From DATMRS01 sp035566015 (lineage in GTDB: Bacteria; Pseudomonadota; Alphaproteobacteria; Sphingomonadales; Sphingomonadaceae), in the NCBI GenBank assembly GCA_035566015.1, contig DATMRS010000018.1:16398-80397 (forward strand): DNA of 64,000 nucleotides, read 5' to 3'. The position numbers and the translations under genes are program-made. The notes under the pieces were generated by a model, which had not been told where the DNA came from, searched no databases, and saw only the letters and a list, made by a program, of their open reading frames with translations. Below are positions 1 to 6,579 of this stretch, piece after piece. Numbering within the stretch: the stretch's first letter is position 1; each line of letters opens with the position of its first letter.

Positions 1-690
1 CGCCGGGATGATCGTCGTCGATGGACTGTCTATCTCCAGTTCCTGATCGGGCCGCCAATGCTGCCGGTTCGGCCCCCACGGCACGCGCAGAAAATGAACC
101 CAGGACCCTTCGAGCGCAACCGAGCCCTGTTCGAAATCGGCGTGTGAATGGGGTGACAGATTGGTTTCGTCGCGCGGCTCGAGGAAGCGGGAATAGGGCA
201 CCATCATCAGCTTGCGCGTGCGATAGGCATGCACCATTCCGCCGCGTGCATAGCCCTCCAGCGTCGAATAGCGGCGCAGGCGATAGCCGTCGACTGGCTC
301 GGGCCAGGGCGTGATCGGGGCGACTTCGGGTGCGCCCTCCGCATAAAGAGTGGCATTGGCCGCGTGCTGGGCCAGCTTCTCCTCAGCGGTGACGAGTTGG
401 ACGACATGTCCCGGGCGATCGAATCGAATGGTCCAATCCCCCGGCGGCAGGATGGCGAGGTCCTCGGCCTCCAGCGTCTCGCTTTCCCCGCCGGCGGTCA
501 CGGTGACGCCGCCTTCGAGCGCATAGACGAACTGCTCGTCCTTCGCGGTGCCGTCGAGCGTCGCGCCGGCCTCGCCCACATTACAGACGATCGCGAAATT
601 GGCCGCGCGCGTGATCCAGGTGCGGACGCCCTCGTTCGTAAGCTGTGGCGCCTCAGCATAATAGCGGCCGATCGATGCTTCCCTGAACAT
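1..690 (-). CDS. Bicupin-type protein, C-terminal end cut by the window edge
   Basis: An uninterrupted reading frame runs from ATG at 690 to the left edge, giving at least 230 residues with the end missing. It looks like two cupin halves. The first (about residues 30-100) has the strand pattern DEQFVYALEGG and LPPGDW but no HxH metal motif. The second has HSHADFEQGSVALEGSW at residues 181-197, with His181, His183 and Glu187 placed as metal ligands. Bicupins of this shape include ring-cleaving dioxygenases, isomerases and non-catalytic sensors, so no reaction is assigned. It is transcribed away from an AT-richer control region (691-790) and lies just downstream of the MFS gene on the same strand, 100 bp apart. 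Membership in the adjoining catabolic locus is inferred from position. Confidence 0.7.
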   Translation of the reverse strand, partial: MFREASIGRYYAEAPQLTNEGVRTWITRAANFAIVCNVGEAGATLDGTAKDEQFVYALEGGVTVTAGGESETLEAEDLAILPPGDWTIRFDRPGHVVQLVTAEEKLAQHAANATLYAEGAPEVAPITPWPEPVDGYRLRRYSTLEGYARGGMVHAYRTRKLMMVPYSRFLEPRDETNLSPHSHADFEQGSVALEGSWVHFLRVPWGPNRQHWRPDQELEIDSPSTTIIPA

Positions 691-731
691 GGTGTCTCCG
701 GGCTCTCCGTTGATTGTCAGGCTTGAACCTG

Positions 732-758
732 ATCGCAAAATAGCGATACGAGGTTTCG
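732..758. promoter_or_regulatory. Candidate IclR-type operator upstream of the bicupin gene
   Basis: Between the bicupin start (690) and the end of the MFS gene (791) there is an inverted repeat ATCGC-N6-GCGAT (732-747) overlapping the 15-mer CGATACGAGGTTTCG (744-758). The 15-mer agrees at 11 of 15 positions with one at 2223-2237 in front of the esterase gene. An IclR regulator is encoded nearby, and operators of this family are often about 15 bp. Found by eye only. Confidence 0.35.
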
Positions 759-790
759 TTCTGTGATACAATGAGTCGATGGGTTGCGGG

Positions 791-2137
791 TCAGTCAACC
801 ATCTCGCGCCCGGCGGTTTCCGCAACACCGAACAGCCAGAGCAGCGCGACCGCGAGCGACGCCAGCCCGAAGACGAGGAAGATCAGCGTGATCGATCCCG
901 TCATTTCCAGCACCCCGCCGACGAGCAGCGGCGTGAGCATCGACGCGCCACGCGCGATGCTGCTCGACGTGCCGAGCGCGAGCGAGCGGATGCGTGTCGC
1001 ATAGGTTTCGGCGGTGTAGGGCCAGAGCAGCATCGATCCGACCGAAATGCCGATTTGCCCGATGATGGCGAGCCCGACGAGCCAAAGCCGCGCATCGAGA
1101 TTGAGGAAAAGCATGATGAGCAGCGCGATTCCGCCCACGCCGGGGCCGATGATCGCAGGCGGCCGCCGGCCGATATGGTCGATCGTCTGGCGAAGCAGGA
1201 GCGGGAGGAAGAAGATGCTGATCGCAACGATGGCGTTGTAGCGCAGCGCGTCGGCCACGGGGATCTTGAACATGCTGACGAAGATCGACGGAATCCATGT
1301 GACCAGCCCGAAGGACACGAGCGAGGTGAGGAACCAGAGCAGCGCGGTGACGATCGAGATTTTCCGTACCTCTGGTGCGAGCAGCATCGCGAAAGGCACG
1401 CGCGTGCCGCCGCCGGGAATGGGTGGGCGGGCGTCGGGACCCGGTATCTCGCTGCCGCCCAGCCGCTTGAGCGAGGCGGCCGCCCGGTCCGCTTCCCCTC
1501 GCCTAGCGAGCCAGCGCGGCGATTCGGGCAGGACCTGTGTGAAGGGCAGCAGGAAGAGCGGCGCCGCGCCCAGCGCAAACATGATGCGCCAGCCGAAAGC
1601 GGGGATCAGCCACGCGCTCGACAAGGCCGCGAGGCCGAACCCGATCGTCATCAGGAACTGGAATGTGCCGAAGAAGCGACCGCGTGTCGCCGTCGGTGCT
1701 ATCTCATTGATATAGCAGATCGAAATAGGCAAGGCGCCGCCGATCGCAAGACCCTGCGCGGCGCGCAGGATGATGAGTTGCTCATAATTGCGGGCCGCGG
1801 CGCAGCCGAGCGCGAGCAGGCTCATCACCAGCACGAGCAGCTTGAAAACGGGAAGGCGGCCATAGCGTTCGGCGAGCGAACCGAAGACGATCGCGCCGAT
1901 AAACTGGCCGCCATAACCCGCGGAGATGAGCCAGCCGCCTTGCAGCGCCGACAGGTGCCATTCGCTGACAAGCACGGGCAGCGTATAGGCGATTACCACG
2001 CTGTCCCACGAGTCGCACAGCATCAAGAGGCCGAGCAGATAGGGAACCTTGGCGCGCAGCGACCAGGCGCCCCCGCCGTCCAGCACTTCGCCGATCCAGG
2101 AAGGGGCGGGGATGTCCGCGACCGCGGTTTCGGCCAT
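791..2137 (-). CDS. MFS transporter, aromatic acid / organic acid symporter type
   Basis: A 448-residue inner-membrane carrier with about 12 hydrophobic segments. TM1 carries the acidic pair CDSWDS (residues 41-46), recalling the charged TM1 motif of aromatic acid:H+ symporters. The loop between TM2 and TM3 has the family signature GSLAERYGRLP (86-96), and PESPRWL (204-210) opens the central cytoplasmic loop. The likely role is proton-driven import of the substrate, or an intermediate, handled by the surrounding catabolic genes. It starts at ATG 2137, about 160 bp from the divergent esterase, so both may share control sequences. The substrate cannot be read from sequence. The AAHS or sugar-porter branch is the best guess. 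Confidence 0.8.
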   Translation of the reverse strand: MAETAVADIPAPSWIGEVLDGGGAWSLRAKVPYLLGLLMLCDSWDSVVIAYTLPVLVSEWHLSALQGGWLISAGYGGQFIGAIVFGSLAERYGRLPVFKLLVLVMSLLALGCAAARNYEQLIILRAAQGLAIGGALPISICYINEIAPTATRGRFFGTFQFLMTIGFGLAALSSAWLIPAFGWRIMFALGAAPLFLLPFTQVLPESPRWLARRGEADRAAASLKRLGGSEIPGPDARPPIPGGGTRVPFAMLLAPEVRKISIVTALLWFLTSLVSFGLVTWIPSIFVSMFKIPVADALRYNAIVAISIFFLPLLLRQTIDHIGRRPPAIIGPGVGGIALLIMLFLNLDARLWLVGLAIIGQIGISVGSMLLWPYTAETYATRIRSLALGTSSSIARGASMLTPLLVGGVLEMTGSITLIFLVFGLASLAVALLWLFGVAETAGREMVD

Positions 2138-2222
2138 CAGGCCGGACCCACGCCGATCGGCGCGCGGACGCGCGCTTCATGCCTTTCGTTCGACAGCAAC
2201 GCCCTCTCCCTGCGCGCATTTT

Positions 2223-2237
2223 CGATATCTTGTTTCG
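2223..2237. promoter_or_regulatory. Second copy of the candidate locus operator
   Basis: CGATATCTTGTTTCG lies in the divergent control region between the MFS gene (start 2137) and the esterase (start 2295). It matches the 744-758 element at CGATA and GTTTCG with the same 4-base spacing. Shared placement beside gene starts suggests a common regulator, with the IclR protein at 3243-4040 the obvious candidate. By-eye evidence only. Confidence 0.35.
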
Positions 2238-2294
2238 ACATACAAAACACTGATAGGGGTGTCCAACGCATTATGGTGGATGAAGGAGAGGGCC

Positions 2295-3230
2295 GTGGCG
2301 ACACCGGAGGATCGAGGCGTGGACGCGGCGCTCTGGCCACTAGTGGAGGGCTTTCCGCCGATCGATGTGGGTGCGGTGACGCTGACCGGTTTCCGCGCCG
2401 CCATGGTGGACATGGCCGTCCTGCCCGACCCCACGTCCCATCCCGATATCCGGATCGAAGAGGTGATGATCCCCGGCGGAGGAGCGGCGGCGGAGACGGT
2501 GAGAGGCCTGTTCTACCGGCCGGTGGAACGCGGATCGGCCGGGGCATTGCTGCACATCCACGGCGGCGGCTTCGTGATGGGGGCGCCGGAGATGGACGCG
2601 ATCCGCAATATCGAGCTTGCCCGCGCGATCGGCTGCACGATCCTGTCGGTCGATTATCGTCTGGCGCCCGAGAATCCGCATCCGGCGGGGCTGGAGGATT
2701 GTCACGCCGCGCTCGCCTGGCTGGCTGGGCAGGGGACGCCCGGCCGTATCGGGCTGATCGGCGAAAGCGCGGGCGGCGGGCTGGCGGCGGCGCTGGCGCT
2801 ATTGGCGCGGGACAGGGGCTCGGTGGCGCTGGCCTGTCAGGCGCTGATCTATCCGATGCTCGTTCCGCCCGACCAATCGCGCGATGCGGCTGCGCCAGAT
2901 CCGCGCACGGGCCATTATATCTGGACGCGCGCATCGAACGATTATGCCTGGTCCGCCTATCTCTCCGGCCAGCCTGCGGACCCCGCCACCGTCGCCGGCA
3001 TCGCGCCTGACCTTGCCGGTCTGCCGCCGGCCTTTCTGGCGGTCGGCGAGCTTGACCTCTTCGTGTATGACGATCTTGCCTATGCGGGCAGGTTGCTCGC
3101 GGCGGGATGTTCGGTGGAGGCGCACCTCTTCCCCGGCGCCATTCACGGTTTCGATCGGATGACCGATGCGGCGGTCAGCCGGCGTTTCACCCGTGACCTG
3201 AACGCCTTCCTCCTGCGCCATCTCGGCTGA
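2295..3230 (+). CDS. Alpha/beta hydrolase of the hormone-sensitive-lipase (HSL) type
   Basis: A cytoplasmic carboxylesterase of about 311 residues. The oxyanion-hole motif HGGGF is at residues 89-93. The nucleophile elbow GESAGG is at 156-161 with Ser158, and the other triad members fit Asp254 (GELDLF) and His284 (GAIHGF). All catalytic parts of the family are therefore present. A GTG start at 2295 was chosen because AAGGAG sits 6 bases before it; ATG at 2280 in the same frame has no such site. The gene is divergent from the MFS transporter and converges on the IclR regulator. A role in hydrolysing an ester or lactone substrate of the locus is inferred. Confidence 0.85.
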   Translation: MATPEDRGVDAALWPLVEGFPPIDVGAVTLTGFRAAMVDMAVLPDPTSHPDIRIEEVMIPGGGAAAETVRGLFYRPVERGSAGALLHIHGGGFVMGAPEMDAIRNIELARAIGCTILSVDYRLAPENPHPAGLEDCHAALAWLAGQGTPGRIGLIGESAGGGLAAALALLARDRGSVALACQALIYPMLVPPDQSRDAAAPDPRTGHYIWTRASNDYAWSAYLSGQPADPATVAGIAPDLAGLPPAFLAVGELDLFVYDDLAYAGRLLAAGCSVEAHLFPGAIHGFDRMTDAAVSRRFTRDLNAFLLRHLG

Positions 3231-3242
3231 GGCGCCGTCGCT

Positions 3243-4040
3243 TCAAAGCTTTAGCGCGCTCGAGATTTCCTCCGCCGCGGCCTTGGTGGCGTTGATCAGC
3301 TCGCGCGAAGGCTGGCGCGAGATGAACTGGATCGCGCTCAGCATCGAAATCATCGCGACCAGCTCGTTACGATGATCGCGGATCGGCGCACTCAGCGCGT
3401 TGATGCCGAGCACGGTTTCCTCCGGTGCGGCGGCCCAACCCTGCTCCTGGACGCGGAGCAATTCCATCCGCAGCGATTCCGGATCGACAATGGTGTTTTC
3501 GGTAAGCTTTTCGAGCGGCTCGTCGGCTATCTTACCCTCCCGCGCCAGTCGATCGGCGAGGAGCAGCTTGCCGGCCGCTGTCGAATGCAGCGGCATGCCG
3601 GCATGAGTACGGATCACGACGCCGATAACGGCATTGCCCTCCAGCGTTTCGACGATCGACACGCTGTCGCCATAGACGAGCGAGAGATTGACCGTATGAC
3701 CGAACTCGTCGCGGAGCCGGTTCATCGTCGGCCGGGCAAGGCGCACCAGCCCTTCATAAGGGGTGAGTGCCGCGACGCGTGACAGCGCGATCAGGCGGGC
3801 GCCCGCCGCATAACGCTCGCTGCCCTCGTCCTGCACGGCGTAACGCTGATCGACCAGCGTGCGCAAATGCCGGAAAACGCGCGCCTTGGTGGTATCGAGT
3901 TCCTTCGACAATTCGGTCACGCCGACCGACGGACGCGTCGCCAGCGCCTCGAGAATCTTGAGGACCAGGCGTATGGCCATGACGCCGCCCAGGTTCGCCT
4001 GTGCATCGTCCCTGCCTGATTTTGTTTTGTTACTTGCCAT
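3243..4040 (-). CDS. IclR-family transcriptional regulator
   Basis: 265 residues with the usual two-part layout. An N-terminal winged helix-turn-helix spans roughly residues 20-85 (ILEALATRPSVGVTELSKEL, then RVFRHLRTL). A C-terminal IclR effector-binding domain covers about 100-260 and includes PTMNRLRDEFGHTVNLSLV and LHSTAAGKLLLA. IclR proteins control aromatic, acetate and other catabolic operons by binding small-molecule effectors. It is the last gene of a likely unit with the two amidohydrolases (99 bp after 4140). It is the only regulator in the locus, so it probably controls the divergent promoters near 750, 2230 and 5970. The effector is unknown. Confidence 0.9.
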   Translation of the reverse strand: MASNKTKSGRDDAQANLGGVMAIRLVLKILEALATRPSVGVTELSKELDTTKARVFRHLRTLVDQRYAVQDEGSERYAAGARLIALSRVAALTPYEGLVRLARPTMNRLRDEFGHTVNLSLVYGDSVSIVETLEGNAVIGVVIRTHAGMPLHSTAAGKLLLADRLAREGKIADEPLEKLTENTIVDPESLRMELLRVQEQGWAAAPEETVLGINALSAPIRDHRNELVAMISMLSAIQFISRQPSRELINATKAAAEEISSALKL

Positions 4041-4139
4041 CGACGCCCTCTGCCATGAACTCGTCGGGCATGGAATAGTCGATCGCCCGCGCGCGGGCGG
4101 CGCTGGCGCATGCGTTGGAGAAATGCGGCCCGTCCATCA

Positions 4140-4973
4140 TCAATCCCCGAAATAGAAACGGTAGCCGTTTTCGCCGATCGCGCGGCGCGTCGCGGCATCG
4201 GGGACGATATGGTTCAGCATATCGATCGCCATGCCGTAGCTCGCGACATCTTCATGGCGGATGAAAGGGGCATCGCTCCCCCAGAACAGTTTTTCGGGAC
4301 CGAAGCGGCGCAGCAGATCCCGCGCATATTCGGCGGGCAGGTCCCGATCCGGGCACTTGGCGTCGGGATGGCGGAAGGCCGATGTCATCTTGACCCAGAC
4401 ATTGCCGCGATCGAGCAGCCGCACCATGCCCTGATAGCTGGGCGCGGCCAGGCGGGGCGCGGGATCGTGCCAGCCGAAATGGTCAATCACCAGCCTGACA
4501 CCGGTATCGATCAGCCGGCTGGCGACCTCCACCAGGCGATCGCCCTCGATATTGAGATGGATGTGCATGCCAAGGTCGCGCAGCCGGCAGCAGAGCCGCT
4601 GGAAATCGTCTCCCCCAATATCGGGCAACGGATCGAGGCCAAACCATTGCAGCCGTACCCCGACGATCCCGTCAGCGCGCATCGCTTCCAACGTATGGAA
4701 ATCCACCGTCGGATCGACATTCGCGGTCGCGCGCAGCCGTTTGTGGGCGCGCAGGGCGCGGATCGAATAATCGTTATAGGTGCCGAACAGGCTGGCCGCC
4801 GCGATGACGCCGTAGCGCACGCCGTGCGCGTCGAGATCGGCAAGCAAATCCTCCGCCGAATAGACATAATCGGGCCGCACCCAGGCGGTGCTGACGAAGG
4901 GCATGCCGGGTCCCCAGACATGGGCGTGGCAGTCGATCAGCGGGCCTTCCGCCGTGTCATCCTGTATCGCCAT
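4140..4973 (-). CDS. Amidohydrolase-2 family metal-dependent hydrolase, LigI-like
   Basis: 277 residues, a TIM-barrel amidohydrolase. The first metal motif is DCHAHVWG (His16, His18), followed by HLNIEGD, VIDHFGWHD and the late barrel aspartate in LFWGSDAPF. The pattern resembles the COG3618 group, which includes 2-pyrone-4,6-dicarboxylate lactonase (LigI) and lactone or decarboxylase relatives in aromatic catabolism. It lies 6 bp after the paralogous gene upstream (4980-5906), so the two are almost certainly co-translated and may act on successive intermediates. No N-terminal signal is visible, so it should be cytoplasmic. The exact substrate is unknown, and LigI identity is not claimed. Confidence 0.8.
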   Translation of the reverse strand: MAIQDDTAEGPLIDCHAHVWGPGMPFVSTAWVRPDYVYSAEDLLADLDAHGVRYGVIAAASLFGTYNDYSIRALRAHKRLRATANVDPTVDFHTLEAMRADGIVGVRLQWFGLDPLPDIGGDDFQRLCCRLRDLGMHIHLNIEGDRLVEVASRLIDTGVRLVIDHFGWHDPAPRLAAPSYQGMVRLLDRGNVWVKMTSAFRHPDAKCPDRDLPAEYARDLLRRFGPEKLFWGSDAPFIRHEDVASYGMAIDMLNHIVPDAATRRAIGENGYRFYFGD

Positions 4974-4979
4974 CGCGTT

Positions 4980-5906
4980 TCAGCCGAATGTGGGGCCGTA
5001 GAGGGCAAAGGCGGTGCCGCCGAAGAAGTGAGCGCGTTCCCCTTCGTCCAGCAGACGGGCCGAGGCGTGCAGCCGCTCGATCTTCTCGGCATAGGGCGCC
5101 GAGCTCTGTCCGACATCCGAACCCCAGAGCAGCCGCTCCACCCCGAAGCGATCCGCCAGCGCGCGGACGAAGGCGGCGCTGTCGAAACCGGCCTCCTCCA
5201 GCCTGTCGAAGTTGATGTCCGTCACCTTGAAATAAACATGCCCCAGTTCGCCGAAGGCAGCGAGGCTTTCCGTGATACCGAAGCCGGGCGGAGGCGGAAC
5301 GACATAGTCGATCCCCTGCGACGCCGAGAAACGCGTTTCTGGCGTCGAGGCGTGGGGCACGCCGACATGGTCGATCAGGATCGGCAGATCGCGAAACCGC
5401 CGTGCGACGTCGAGCAGCGCGGCCAGCCCCGCCTCATTGTTGCGCCGATAGAGGATGACCGTAACGGGGAGGCAGAGATCGGCCGCGGCCCCCCAGAGCG
5501 CCAGCGCCTCTTCGCCGGCAAGCCATTCGGTATCGCTTTCCGATAGGCCCGGTGCGACGATGCGCAGCCCACCGAGGCGATGACGGCTGGCGAGATCGCG
5601 CAACGCGTCCGGCGCGGCCGGGTCTTGCGCGTCAAGGACAATGATCGGCACGAAATGGCGGGGATAGGCGGCCGCCGCGTCGAGCGCATAGCTGTTGTCA
5701 TAGCCGTAAAGCGTGGCGCGCTGCACGATGCAGGCATGGGCGACGCCACATGCGTCCATATTCCGCGCCAGATCGTCGATGGTGAAGACAACCGGCGTCA
5801 CCGGCGGCTTCGCGCCGCCACGAAGCGTGCCATAGGGATAACGCTGCCGATCCGCCGACAGCACGTGCGCATGGGTATCGAAAAGCACCCGCCCCTCCGT
5901 CATCAT
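4980..5906 (-). CDS. Amidohydrolase-2 family hydrolase, paralogue of the adjacent gene
   Basis: About 308 residues with the same fold as its neighbour: DTHAHVLSADRQRYPYG (His12, His14), PILIDHVGVPHA, and LLWGSDVGQ with the conserved aspartate. The start at ATG 5906 was preferred because GAAAGG lies 8 bases upstream; an in-frame ATG at 5948 lacks a ribosome-binding site but would give 322 residues. First gene of the minus-strand unit hydrolase-hydrolase-iclR, divergent from the CMD-fold gene at 6005. Tandem LigI-like genes point to lactone or carboxylated ring-cleavage products as substrates, but this is inferred from family only. Confidence 0.78.
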   Translation of the reverse strand: MMTEGRVLFDTHAHVLSADRQRYPYGTLRGGAKPPVTPVVFTIDDLARNMDACGVAHACIVQRATLYGYDNSYALDAAAAYPRHFVPIIVLDAQDPAAPDALRDLASRHRLGGLRIVAPGLSESDTEWLAGEEALALWGAAADLCLPVTVILYRRNNEAGLAALLDVARRFRDLPILIDHVGVPHASTPETRFSASQGIDYVVPPPPGFGITESLAAFGELGHVYFKVTDINFDRLEEAGFDSAAFVRALADRFGVERLLWGSDVGQSSAPYAEKIERLHASARLLDEGERAHFFGGTAFALYGPTFG

Positions 5907-5960
5907 GGCCGCGACCTTTCTTGCCTTTGGCGGTGCCATCCGCGACAAAGGGTCGATAAA

Positions 5961-5992
5961 AACGAATCAGTCGTTGCGACTAGCGATACAAT
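5961..5992. promoter_or_regulatory. Divergent control region with a perfect inverted repeat
   Basis: Between the amidohydrolase unit (minus) and the CMD gene (plus) lies AACGA-N5-TCGTT (5961-5975). It is followed by GCGATACAATG (5983-5993); its complement shares CATTGTATC with the region upstream of the bicupin gene. This suits an operator serving both directions. Binding by the local IclR protein is inferred. Confidence 0.35.
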
Positions 5993-6004
5993 GGAGGAAG
6001 GTCT

Positions 6005-6556
6005 ATGCCGCGCATCCCCTATCCCGACATCAGCACGCTGCCGGATATTATGCAGCAGATGCTGGCGGGCACGCCGCTCAACGTCGTGCGGATCGGCGCT
6101 CATGCGTCGCCCGCCTTGTTCGAGGCGCAGGGGCGGCTGGGCTATGCGATCGCCGATCCTTCGGTGCTCGATCCCCGGCTGCGTGAGGCGGTGATCCTGC
6201 GCGTCGCTCATCTGTCGAACAGCGCCTACGAACTGCATCACCATCTGTCGATCGGCCGTTCGATCGGCCTGAGCGAGGCTGAAATCGCGGCGCTGGGGAA
6301 TCGCGACTATGCCGCGCTCGATCCGCTGCTCGCCGCCGCGGCGCGCTTTACCGACGAGGTGGTGACGCGGATATCGCCTTCGGACGAAGCGCTGGAAGGC
6401 TTGCGTGCCATCGCGTCCGACCAGATCGTCGTCAACGTCGTGCTGACGATCGGCTGCTACATGGCGATCGCGCGGCTGATCGCGGTGACGGGCATCGAGA
6501 TCGACGAAGGCGCGCTGGGCCACCTGCCGAGCAGCTTGGAGGACAGCGCCGCCTGA
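6005..6556 (+). CDS. Carboxymuconolactone decarboxylase (CMD) fold protein
   Basis: 183 residues, all-helical CMD/AhpD fold. The family helix reads LREAVILRVAHLSNSAYEL (59-77), with Glu76 and a histidine run at 78-80 where CMD proteins keep E-x-x-H-type residues. The region has no CxxC pair, so this is not an AhpD-type peroxidase. A strong ribosome-binding site (GGAGGAAGG) sits just before ATG 6005. True 4-carboxymuconolactone decarboxylases are about 120-130 residues; this longer form belongs to the broad CMD family of uncertain reactions. Its divergent position with the two LigI-like hydrolases suggests a decarboxylation or isomerisation step in the same route. Confidence 0.82.
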   Translation: MPRIPYPDISTLPDIMQQMLAGTPLNVVRIGAHASPALFEAQGRLGYAIADPSVLDPRLREAVILRVAHLSNSAYELHHHLSIGRSIGLSEAEIAALGNRDYAALDPLLAAAARFTDEVVTRISPSDEALEGLRAIASDQIVVNVVLTIGCYMAIARLIAVTGIEIDEGALGHLPSSLEDSAA

Positions 6557-6579
6557 GCCTGTCCTCCGCCAGGGCCCGA

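Noticed and set aside
779..3010. A 743-codon plus-strand open frame
   Set aside because: It is opposite the MFS gene and out of frame with the esterase, and the translation is low-complexity.
4110..5546. A 478-codon plus-strand open frame
   Set aside because: Antisense to the two amidohydrolases, which carry full metal motifs.
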